A DNA stretch of 64,000 nucleotides, taken from Liopterus haemorrhoidalis (lineage: Eukaryota; Arthropoda; Insecta; Coleoptera; Dytiscidae). Location of the stretch: positions 5,786,924 through 5,850,923 of the forward strand of contig OZ020616.1 in assembly GCA_963971575.1 (NCBI GenBank). Reading direction: 5' to 3'. The notes below the pieces were generated by a model. That model was not told the origin of the DNA, ran no database searches, and worked only from the letters and a program-made list of their open reading frames with translations. The translations under genes and the position numbers were made by a program. Shown piece by piece: positions 54,881 through 64,000 of the stretch; position 1 is the stretch's first letter; each line of letters starts with the position of its first letter.

Positions 54881-55573
54881 ACCGACCGTCACATATATAA
54901 GGGAGGTATTGTGATCATACCGATTTTGACATTTCGATGGATCTCCACGAATTGAGGTCCCTACATAACGTTTTGACTATTTTTAGCATGATGTCTGCCG
55001 GTCTGTCTGTCCGTCTGTCTGTCTGTCCGTCTGTCTGTCTGTCTGTCTGTCCGTCTGTCCGCCTGTCCGTCTGTCCGTCTGTCCGTCTGTCCGTCTGTCC
55101 GTCTGTCCATCTGTCTGTGTACACGTGCAGAGCAAATTCGGCTGAAAGGATTTTTATGAAACTTCATATTTAAGCTACTGCTATCAATAGCACGAGTTGA
55201 TCAACTTTTGGTAAAAATCGGTTGACTAAAAATGGGAGTTTACTCGTGTCGATTTTAAGATTTTTGTGAATATTTCACAACAGAAAAATATTTCGAAAAA
55301 ATTTATTGAACAAAAGTTGCTATAAAAGCAATAATTAATAACTTTTATTTGAAACGTTTTTTGATAAAACGAAAAATTTCGAATAATTTTTGTAAAATTT
55401 TTCGAAATTTTTTCATACTTATATGTAACGTTTACATGGTCATGATAAATAATATCTCTGTTAGAAAATATTAGGGCAAGTTATTTCTACTCTGCTGCTA
55501 AATAAATACATTATTTTATATAAGAACTTTATAATGGCGGTCGGTCCTGTGGTGGCCACAGCTGATTTTTTTT
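54881..55573 (+). mobile_element. Family B element, copy B8 (full length)
   Basis: Starts ACCGACCGTC, then the 5' block, a (GTCT/GTCC)n of about 110 bp with many GTCC units, the body, the subterminal GGCGGTCGGT, a perfect hairpin and CTGATTTTTTTT. All diagnostic parts intact. Confidence 0.9.
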
Positions 55574-56502
55574 CTTGTAGTTGAACCCTCTCCCAACAAA
55601 AAATTTTGGCTACTGAGCGCCCTAAGAAAAACATAATATTTCGACACAATATTTTTGGAAATTTCCTGTGCAACGTATGATTAGTAACTTTTATTTATTT
55701 ATTTTGTTTATAATTTATTTATTTATTTATTTATTTTGATTTAGTGAAATATTTATTTATTTATATTTAGTGAAATGACTACGTATAGTCGGTTTCTTAA
55801 GTTTAAGCGGAACTAGATTTTCAAATTTACTAACTTTTACAGATTGATTGAAGTTTTGATTATTTTGTTCAGCAAAGGCCTACTTCAATATATAAAAAGT
55901 TAGCTAATGACAACTTAAGAAAATTTAATTAGTTCCGCTTAAAAGTTTGGTTAGTTAGTAAATTCTGTGATGTCTGCAGCTGATTTTTTTGTTAAAATTT
56001 TGTGTTAAAATAAGTGAACAAAATTTTTTTTTTTCATGTAATAAAAAAAGAGTTTAATGTTTTTATTATTATATTTAACATATAATTATATTGAATATAT
56101 GATTATATTAATATGTAAATCACTTCAAAATATTAAATAAATGAGCTAAATAAGTTAACATTTTATCTATTATATAACATTAGAAAAAGAATATTTTACA
56201 AACAATTTATTAACACTTAATTTTTGTTTAAATTGGTAATGGTTCGGCAAGTGGCACAACGTCAAACCAATATCAAATATAGTTTGCCACTTTTATTGCA
56301 CCTATTTCGTCTGATTCAGCATTGTCTACTTTCTGATTTTATACATTTATTTTAACAAAAACATTAAAATATTTTGCCTCTCCGAAAAACAAAAGATATT
56401 CGGTATCGTTATGAACCTGATAAATAGCTAATGACAACTTACAAAAATGTAAATTTTGGTTAATTCCGCCTAATCGTTTGGAATAGACTGTATTATATTT
56501 TT
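55574..56502. other. AT-rich intergenic with F copies
   Basis: Contains a TTTATTTA-rich stretch (55685-55775), F3 (55786-55960) and the 3' end of another F copy (56438-56491). No gene. Confidence 0.5.
55786..55960 (+). mobile_element. Family F short-form TA-MITE, copy F3
   Basis: GGCGGAACT-like start AAGCGGAACTAGATTTTCAA, middle TTTTGTTCAGCAAAGG, end TTAGTTCCGCTTAAAAGTTT. Termini eroded. It supplies the empty-site comparison for A7 in F7. Confidence 0.65.
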
Positions 56503-56952
56503 ACCGACCGCCAACATATATAAGGGAGGTATTGTGATCATACCGATTTTGACAATTCGAGATTTCGATGGACCTCCACGAATTGAGATCCCTACATAAC
56601 GTTTTAATTATTTTTAGCATGATGTCTGTCGGTCTGTCTGTCCGTCTATCTGTCTGTCTGTCTGTCCGTCTGTCCGTCTGTCTGTCTGTGTATACGTGCA
56701 GAGCAAATTCGGATAAAAGGATTTTTATGAAACTTCATATTTAAGCTTTTGACATCAATGGCACAAGTTGAGCAACTTTTGGTAAAAATCGGTTGACTAA
56801 ACATGGAAAAAAACTGAAAAATATTTTGATAAACATTTATTTAACAAAAGTTGCTATAAAAGTAATATCTAACAATTTTATTTAAGACATTTTTTGATAA
56901 AACGAAAAATGTTTGAAAAATATTTCGAAATTTTTTCCAAGTATCCATTTTT

Positions 56953-56999
56953 AGGGTTTTGTAGGTATGACCAAGAAACCCTTATACCGTCATTTTGTC

Positions 57000-57077
<78 letters not shown>

Positions 57078-58146
57078 TCGGTAAAAATTGTAGCCAAACG
57101 GCTAAACCTAGAGAGTTGAAATTTGGCATGCTTATACAACTCTTTGACCCGCACATAGGAAAAATACTAAAACATTTAAAAAACATATCCCCCTAAAAAT
57201 ATAAACAAATATGTGCTCATCGAAAAAAAAAATATTTTTTTTAAATTCTGAGTAGGGTATCAAATTAAAGCCCTTAGTACGTGGATTAACGATCAAAATT
57301 TTATTTTTGCAAAATAAATTATTTTGACGCTATTTTTGCCAAAATTGTGCAAAAAAATTTTTGTCCCACACCCTGTAGCTCAGATGGTTTAAAGTAAAAA
57401 TCTGAAAAAATTCTAAGTAATGTACATTGGTGTGAACCGGAATAGTACAACAGGAATTTTTGATCAGATTATGTTTTCGGAAAATAACGCATTTTTTGTG
57501 TTTTTTGGTTGACGATGCATATAGCTTATACTCATATAACACGCTGAGTTGTTAAGCGTGTGGTGGTCTAGAGGCTATGTTGCGCGCCAACTATACAGAT
57601 TTGTTATACACGACGCAGGTTCGTTCCTAGCTTGTGGAGTCAATTTTTTTTTTGTTTTTTTTTTTTAATTTTTATTTTGTTTAAATTAATTTGTTAAAAT
57701 TCTAGTTATATTTTAGCAAATTTTGAATTTAATTTTCAAGAGCGTAAATTTAATAACCAATTGGAATTATATTTTCATTCTATTAGTCATTTATACGAAA
57801 CCAGAGGGGCGGAGCGTATGATTTAAGACAACCAATGAAAGCCATAGGCGCAATTTTCAAAATCTTAATGAACCTTGTTATATAAAAAAAATACTGCACT
57901 TATTTAGAAATCTAAATAATGATATTAGGTATTCGAATTAAAATTAACAAAAAAATATTTTAACATAAAATTTGTTTTTAAAGCTCTGAGATTAACAGAC
58001 GATAAATTATTTTAAAAAGATCGTTCATTTTGCCGTGGTTACTACAAAGCAAAATTTGTCCTACACAATCAGCATGCCGCCTTCACTTATTATATACCTG
58101 CAAAACCCTGCAATGTGTGAAAATTCACACTTCACATCAATTTTTT
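56953..58146 (+). mobile_element. Family A element, copy A10 (full length, reference copy), nested in B9
   Basis: AGGGTTTTGTAGGTAT (56953-56968), (GTCT)n of about 76 bp, conserved body, tRNA-like module (57558-57640), 3' half, inverse motif ATACCTGCAAAACCCT (58094-58109, 15 of 16 paired), perfect hairpin GTGTGAAAATTCACAC (58115-58130) and a T-run. Ends are fixed by the host B9 sequence. No transposase or Rep/helicase sequence, so non-autonomous. Confidence 0.92.
57558..57640 (+). other. tRNA-like module in A10
   Basis: GGTGGTCTAGAGGCTATG (A-box-like) and GGTTCGTTCCT (B-box-like) lie at the same element position as in A1 and A7. The anticodon arm is not recognisable. Confidence 0.45.
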
Positions 58147-58295
58147 CATACTTATATGTAACGTTTCCATGGTCATGATAAATAATATGTCTGTTATATA
58201 TTAGGCAAAGTTATTTTTACTCTGCTGCTAGAATGTATTTTATACAAGTACTTTGTGATAGTGGTAGGTCCTGTGGTTGCCACAGCTGATTTTTT

Positions 58296-59044
58296 GAGAT
58301 CACAAATTGCAAATTGATTTGAATTGTTTTTAAAGCATTATTTGATTCTTTTTACTGTACTGATAACAATTAAGTTAAGTTCATATCCCTCGGTCCGCCA
58401 TTTATTTAAAAAATTTTGATGTCTTTGATAAATTTGAGGATCTCTGATTTAAAATATCAGCTGTCTAAATTATTATTATACTTTTAAACATTTATATGTA
58501 TTATTTATATTTTAAGGTTTTTAACTTATTTGTTCGGCTTAAATATTTTTAAACTAACGTTTAAATTTTTAACCCCTAAAAAATGTTAATCGGTTTAGTT
58601 GCCCACCCCTTACATAATTCATCATCCAAATGTCAAATAGGCTCGTCAGATCTTGTTCGGTCCTGCCTCCGACAAGGGCGCGCACAGACAACCCCACGGA
58701 CTGAAATAGAACAGGAATAGGGTTACCGCATTAGACAAGGATGAATTGTAATAGTAAAATGACAATTGTAACAATTGTAACAGGAATATCGGGTTACTAG
58801 TTTTTGATTGTTATCTACATAGAAAATTGTTTCTAGGATTTTATGATATTGGTACATATGATATAGATTTACATAAAAGTATTGGATTACCAAAATATTT
58901 TTCAGTGTTTGAATCTATCAGAACATCTGCATTCCAGCCTTAAGAATTATATTTAAAAGTAGTTATATAATGTATAATAATAACAGAAGTTCCTGAAGTT
59001 GTAAGTTCTATGAGCTGCTACACTATTTGGCAGCCAGAAGCCAG
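58296..59044. other. AT-rich intergenic, nothing recognised
   Basis: A GC-richer patch at 58640-58710 (CCTGCCTCCGACAAGGGCGC) has no identifiable partner. No gene. Confidence 0.4.
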
Positions 59045-59205
59045 AAGTAACCAGAAACCATTATACCGTTACTCATGTACATATGTCTGTCTGTTTCTTT
59101 ATATGTCTGTATGGTAAATGTTGTGGCGAAACGGCTGAGTCTAATGAGTTGAAATTTAGCATGCACATAGAGATCTTTGACCCGCGTATTGGAAAAATAC
59201 TGGAA
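59045..59205 (+). mobile_element. Family A fragment, copy A12 (old)
   Basis: TATGGTAAATGTTGTGG, CGAAACGGCTGAGTCTAATG, AGTTGAAATTTAGCATGC and TCTTTGACCCGCGTATTGG match the family at about 75 percent by eye. No microsatellite expansion remains. Confidence 0.55.
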
Positions 59206-59376
59206 TCCCACATAGGCAGTGGCGGCTGAAACAGGGTGGATCTGGGGCAGTGTCCTAAAAATTTTTAATAAGGAAAACTGAATCTAAAATCTTATTTATA
59301 ATAGGTGTCTCAAAAGAAATTTTATATTTATTTAGCTTACTGCGTGAACGCAACGTATCCGAGGGGCGCGGGGGTT

Positions 59377-59856
59377 ATGTCAATCGGTAGCCTGGCTCTT
59401 GGGAATTCAATCGCTATGGAGCGTTTCTCGGGAGCAGACCGCGCGTTATGCGTGCGAGAGTTTTACAAAAACGGTGATTCGGCGACTGTAGCGCGTAGAA
59501 AATTCTGCAGTATTCGAGGTTTTAGCCACTTAAATGATGCGCCAAGCATTCCTCTCATTCAACATTGGGTTAAAAAGTTTGAAGAGACTGGTACAACGCT
59601 GGATAAATCAAAATCCGGGCGACCTAGGTCATCAAGAACGGTAGAAATCGTGGAGAATGTTAATCAGTCTGTTCGTGACGACCCGAACCTTTCAATTCGG
59701 AAGCGCGAAAGTGCTTTAAATGTGCATAGATCATCATTACATCGCATTATGCACAAAGACCTAAAGCTGCACCCCTACAAAATTCAATTGGTGCAAGAAT
59801 TAAAGCCCCAAGATGCCAGTCAGAGGCTTAATTTCGTAAATCAGGTGATTGAGTGA
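59377..59856 (+). pseudogene. Transposase N-terminal half of mariner copy 2
   Basis: Open frame (from MSIGSLALGNS) with the DNA-binding part: REFYKNGDSATVARRKF, then SIPLIQHWVKKFEETGT, KSGRPRSSRTVE, and a second helix-turn-helix (SIRKRESALNVHRSSLHRIM). It ends in a stop (TGA at 59854) shortly before the deletion junction. It could at most encode a DNA-binding fragment able to occupy the terminal repeats, which is speculation. Confidence 0.8.
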
Positions 59857-59889
59857 TTTTCAACGTTTACCAACATTTTGTTTTGTCCC

Positions 59890-60206
59890 ACACGTCCAAT
59901 ATGTCTCTGCCACGTGTTCGTGAAATTTTCTCACGCAAATTGATCTCCCGGAGAGGTGACATAAATTGGCCTCCACGCAGTCCAGATTTAACCCCTATGG
60001 GCTTTTTCCTATGGGGTTATCTTAAATCTAAAGTTTACGCCAATAAACCGACTTCACTGGCGCATTTGAAAGAAAATATCCGTCACGAAATGGCAGCCAT
60101 CCCTGAGTCCATCTGCCGAGGCGTCATAAGTAATTTTACTGTTCGATTAAATGAGTGCCGAGAACGCGAGGGTCTACATTTAGACGATATTATTTTTAAG
60201 AAATAA
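59890..60206 (+). pseudogene. Transposase C-terminal end of mariner copy 2
   Basis: Resumes at SHTSNMSLPRVREIF and runs to DDIIFKK before TAA. The third catalytic Asp is Gly here (LTPMG), so even a repaired frame would be inactive. Confidence 0.8.
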
Positions 60207-60365
60207 ATCCCCAAAAAGTGTATTTTAATAATTAATAAACATGTTTTCTATATACGGCTTACTTTTTTTTTAATCGATCCACTAAATATAAAATATCTTT
60301 TGAGACACCTTGTACTTTAAAATTTTATTAAACTAGCTAAATATATCTGCATATATTTATTTATT

Positions 60366-61142
60366 TTTTAATGTGAAAGTAGCAGAACTTTGCTATGCGG
60401 ATGACATGGTCATAATAGCAAGGAACGAGGCCGAACTACAAAACAACCTGAACCAATACAATAAAGAATTGAAGAAAATAAATATGAAAATTAGCACACA
60501 AAAAACAAAAACAATGGTAATAAGCAGGACAAAAATGCAACACAAGATAAAAATAGATGACAAAATAATAGAACAGGTAGGAAAATTCAAATACTTAGGC
60601 ACAGTTTTCGCGGAAGATGGAAAAATGGATGAAGAAATTATGGAAAGAGTAGGCGCAGCAGGAAGAATGTTCAACAGCATCAAAGCACCGTTCTTTACTA
60701 AAAAAGAAATACCAACTAACATCAAGGTTGAGATCTTCAAAGTGACAGTACCAATTTTGACATACGCCTCAGAATCCTGGACCACTACAGAGACGCACAG
60801 GTCTAAAATAAGAAGCTCCGAAATGAGATTTTTGAGGAAAATCGAAGGTAAAACAAAATTGGACAGAATAAGAAATGAAGTATTTAGGGAAAAACTAGGC
60901 ACAAAACCAGTAGAGACTATAATAGAAGAAGGACAGCTAAGATGGCTGGGACATATACACAGAATGAGTGAAGACAAAATAGTTAAAAGAGTTTATGAAG
61001 CAAGAACAGTGAAGAGATAAGAAAATATACAAAGGACAGAACACGATGGAAAGAAGTATGGAGAACAACACCAGAAAATAAGTAACTCGACCATAGCCTT
61101 ACACCGCAAGGTACAAAGGCTTCAGGATCAAGTAAGTAAGTA
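60366..61142 (+). mobile_element. RTE-like LINE, reverse transcriptase 3' part
   Basis: 215 open codons from 60373: YADDMVIIA at the start (catalytic Asp pair), NMKISTQKTKTMVIS, KFKYLGTVF, VPILTYASESWT, RFLRKIEGK, TDR-like block LDRIRNEVF and QLRWLGHIHRM, in the order of RTE/BovB-like ORF2. Stop at 61018-61020, then a short UTR ending AAGTAAGTAAGTA. 5'-truncated a few bases after mariner copy 2. The frame is open for its whole length, so it is the youngest LINE piece here. Confidence 0.82.
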
Positions 61143-62606
61143 TATTTATTTTTATTATTTCTAATTCAAAGATTTTTTATATAAGTGTTAGATTTTAAAA
61201 ATTTAGATCTAAAAAACAATACTGTGGACACTACACGTTAGTGTCCCGGTACAGTGTTGCCAGTTGCGATTTCTAACGTATTTATCTACGCAAGTAATAA
61301 AAATGAACTGGAATTTAGGCCGGCGGTCTTAGATTAGCGTTCGTTTGTTTTGACAAGACCAAAATATAAATATAGATGTCATATTCGAACAATTCTTTCC
61401 CCGTGGCGGGTCTGGGCACGATCCCCGCTGAGGATAAACATTTATTTTCTTGTTAAAAATGTGTTCTCTATAGTTAAAAATCATCGATTTAGTAAATAAG
61501 AACTATCCTGGCTAATAGCCAAAGTTGCTAAAGCAAAAATATAACAATAAACAATCTTTTTTTTTATGAATTTTATATTTAAATAATACATTTTTTTCTA
61601 AGATACGAATTGGTAATTGGTTCCAAAATCCAGGGGGGGGGGCAACTGACCTACCTTACCCCCCCTTGCGGGCACCTTTGATTTTGTCCCTGACATTTTT
61701 ACCCCTATTTTGCAAACAAAAAAAGGAAATGTAAAATTTATTAGTGGTGGGAAAATAAAAAGATCAGATTTTGTCCCAATTGATAACATGCATATCTGGT
61801 AGAAAAATAACATAACATCGCTATTTAAATACACATTTTATAGTACGTTTAGTAGTAATTTGACCGTCGTCACTATTACAGATCCCTGCGAAATCCTGAT
61901 ATGTTTGAAAATTCAAACATAAATTTTTTATAGATGTTTTTTTATTATTTATTTTTAACATATTGTAATTATTACTCTTTTTTTTGTCCCTTTTGCGTCG
62001 TCCTCTTGGGACTTTTTCTTTTCAATGCCAAATACCCTAATTTTTATTGGCATATTTCAAGTCATAACGACTGAACGAAGGTTGCAATACTGCCTCGTCA
62101 TAAAGCTAAATTATTTTACAAGGGTAGCTATAAAATTATCTATAATTATCCCATAAACAAATTTGAGTCATGCAGTAAATAAAATGAGAAGTATTTTTAA
62201 AAATCTATAATTAGTTTATGATTTACTCATGAAGCTAAATATGAAACGAAGCAACTAATAATTTTTGAAATATGTCTTATGACATTTTTCACAGATATTT
62301 TTAGGGTTTAGTATTTATCTTCTTGTTTTTAACGCCTAGTTAAAAAAATATAAACTTTTGACATAAATAAAAATACAACAAATAAAAAACTGTAGATTTT
62401 TATTGGTTACCATATAAATATCAAAACAATATGTAGCGCTGACGTACCATTCGCAGTGACCAATCCCCCCCCCCCTTTATTTGTCGGCTTTAGCAGCTTT
62501 GGCTATAAGCCAGATATAAATAAATACATTACAGGTTTTTAAAATTACATTTATAATTTGATATTTTCTGCTTTAATATAGTTATAAATAATTTCATAAA
62601 TATCTA
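61143..62606. other. AT-rich intergenic with repeat ends
   Basis: Includes a G-run/C-run block at 61630-61680 and an old family A 3' terminus at 61880-61931. No gene; the 78-codon frame at 61598-61834 crosses the C-run block. Confidence 0.4.
61880..61931 (+). mobile_element. Old family A 3' end, copy A13
   Basis: GATCCCTGCGAAATCCTGAT (decayed subterminal motif) followed by the perfect 9-bp-stem hairpin ATGTTTGAAAATTCAAACAT (61901-61920) and AAATTTTTTA, as at the end of A1, A5, A7 and A10. Confidence 0.6.
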
Positions 62607-63441
62607 TGGTCTATTTCAAAGTAGAAAAATGTGTGTCAGAAGATAGGAGCTGTTTGTCCTTGCTTCGGATTGGTTTAGATCGTCATCCCTATTACACTAT
62701 AAAAATATTGTTTTTAGTCCAAGTTGACAGATGTTCAGTGTCGTACATTGGAAATATATATTATTTATATTATTTAATTTTTCTCATATATTTTGTTAAT
62801 ATTTACATATTTAGACTTTTATTTATATTCTTGGCGTAGATTTTATGGAGAAAATTCTCCATGTAATTTGTTTTTACGCAGTTATATATTTTTTAGGTTA
62901 GCTGACATATAAATATTTTTTGACATTTGACAATTAACAGATCAAGAGAGAGGACTAATGTGAGGCCAAAAGACAACCCAGCTGATTGTGCCCAAAGAAG
63001 AAGTTATTGATATAATTTTTAGACCTTCATATATACATATATTTTTAATTTTTATTTACAATAATTATTTAAATAAGAAACTTTAGCTCTGAAGATATAT
63101 TATTTGTTTTATTGCTTTATTTAAACTGTTTTAGCCAAATCTCTCATTTTATACATATATAGTACATAATTTTTAAAATTAATATTTTTTTAACTTTTTC
63201 AAATTTCCCATTAAACTGAATTTATGTCGTATAAATAACATAAGTGTATTATCTGCCTTGTTTATTTCAATATCTTATTAACCTTTTTTATATTTAAAAA
63301 AAAAATCATTTGCTAATCCAGTTGCTACGCCCATGCCCTAGTTGTAACTTATTTTAAATTTCCCGCTATACTGTATTTGATCAGTGTAAATCGTACTCGG
63401 TTCGCAGCGCTATCTACTTTTTTCTACTTTGAAATAGACCA
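62607..63441 (+). mobile_element. TA-flanked TIR element (family L)
   Basis: An 835-bp interval with 24-bp perfect terminal inverted repeats beginning TGGTCTATTTCAAAGTAG, flanked by TA (62605-62606, 63442-63443). The interior is AT-rich without transposase. The 77-codon frame at the left end reads through the terminal repeat and is not a gene. Confidence 0.8.
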
Positions 63442-63593
63442 TAGAGAGTTACAGATCAATTTTGTAAAAATTTACTGTGTAATAACGTTACTACAAGATA
63501 AAATATTATAAAAAGTATAATGACTTCCATTCATGATAGTAACTGACCTTGCTCATAGTGACAAATTTTGTTACTATTATCATAGTAATTGAG

Positions 63594-64000
63594 TTACAGA
63601 ATATATCTGTTAGTAGCAAGAAGCGTCTGAATATTGGTAGGTAAGGATATTTTTTGGAAAACTAAATTTTGTATGAATAAGTTAGGATTGCGAAAATGAA
63701 TTGGGCATTCGAATAATAAATGGTTCGAATCGCTAACAGATAAATTATCACACGGACAGAAAGTAGACGAAACCATATTAATTCTATGCAGATGATATGG
63801 AGAGAAGGTGTGGTTAAATCTAAGCCGGATAAAAGTGGATATAAAAAATCTGTTTATTGAGACGAAAACCAAGGCTTTCTAGGAAGAAGAGGTTGAATTT
63901 GACCACAGTATGATCCTTTGAACTGTAGAGAATCTATGTATTCTTGTTGCCCTTGGTTGTATATGGAAGATTTAAAGATTGACATAATCTCATTACTGTT
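63594..64000 (-). mobile_element. I-like LINE ORF2 C-terminus, runs off the window
   Basis: 92 open codons encode NRFFISTFIRLRFNHTF, SPYHLHRINMVSS, CPCDNLSVSDSNHLLFEC, the C-terminal zinc-knuckle-like motif (C-x-C..H..C) of I/R1-type ORF2. Upstream, after a frame change near 63860, QIQPLLPRKPWF continues the same protein. The rest lies beyond 64000. Confidence 0.7.

Larger units (their letters stand above)
56503..58295 (+). mobile_element. Family B element, copy B9, split by A10
   Basis: 5' part 56503-56952 starts ACCGACCGCC after TTTTT. 3' part 58147-58295 resumes at CATACTTATATGTAACG and ends with the perfect hairpin CTGTGGTTGCCACAG (58271-58285) and CTGATTTTTT. The loop base change (TTG for TGG) leaves the stem intact. 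Confidence 0.9.
59301..60312 (+). mobile_element. DD41D mariner-type transposon, deletion derivative 2
   Basis: A 1012-bp element flanked by TA (59299-59300, 60313-60314). The left terminal repeat has two changes at its tip and the right has one compared with copy 1. One internal deletion at about 59880-59890 removes the catalytic first and second Asp. Confidence 0.9.

Noticed and set aside
60393..60977. 194-aa minus-strand ORF
   Set aside because: Antisense shadow of the RTE reverse transcriptase on the plus strand.
62606..62839. 77-aa ORF with hydrophobic end
   Set aside because: Starts inside the terminal repeat of family L and ends in low-complexity AT sequence.

Overview
This is an AT-rich window of an insect nuclear genome (order not determinable; hemipteran- or beetle-like). 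The reasons are one intact arthropod-type Toll receptor gene without introns, decayed Jockey-, RTE- and I/R1-like LINEs, a DD41D mariner-type transposon, and many small DNA elements. There are no operons, bacterial genes or CRISPR arrays. The only host gene supported end to end is a Tollo/Toll-8 orthologue at 47690-51496 on the minus strand (1268 aa, single exon). Its predicted TATA-less core promoter, an Inr plus a perfectly spaced DPE, lies 184 nt upstream of the ATG.

Most of the rest is transposon debris. By my estimate about a fifth of the window belongs to two interspersed families, called A (about 1.05-1.2 kb) and B (about 0.7 kb). Both have the same plan: a 5' terminal motif, a (GTCT/GTCC)n microsatellite, an inverted copy of the 5' motif near the 3' end, a short perfect hairpin, and a final T-run. 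This is the plan of Helentron-associated elements (DINE-1 and mini-me of Drosophila). Family A also carries a tRNA-Glu-like module with A- and B-box sequences. Two A copies sit inside other recognisable elements (A10 in B9, A7 in F7), which defines their ends and shows insertion into T-runs.

Layout: 0-5 kb, A copies and a deleted mariner. 5-9 kb, TA-type MITEs, a hAT MITE and a Jockey LINE. 10-15.6 kb, B copies and nested TA-MITEs. 15.9-16.4 kb, a 520-bp foldback. 17-19.3 kb, an A copy and a GC-rich 63-bp tandem repeat. 20.8-22.3 kb, nested F and G MITEs. 24.2-26.9 kb, a THAP-carrying element, A5 and B4. 28-30.5 kb, a hAT MITE with an internal minisatellite and LINE fragments. 32.5-33.2 kb, a TIR element. 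34.9-38.9 kb, a long-TIR element, A7, a hAT MITE and a TTA-flanked MITE. 39-47.3 kb, B copies and LINE tails. 47.7-51.8 kb, Tollo. 52.7-64 kb, LINE tails, A and B copies, a second mariner, an RTE fragment and an I-like LINE fragment running off the right edge.

The repeats form a clear insertion stratigraphy (F in G, G and H in H, C1 in B2, C3 in J2, A10 in B9, A7 in F7, a LINE in A6). Five hAT MITEs have perfect 8-bp target duplications. Family names A-O are local labels. Element assignments come from structure and remembered family features, not from database searches.
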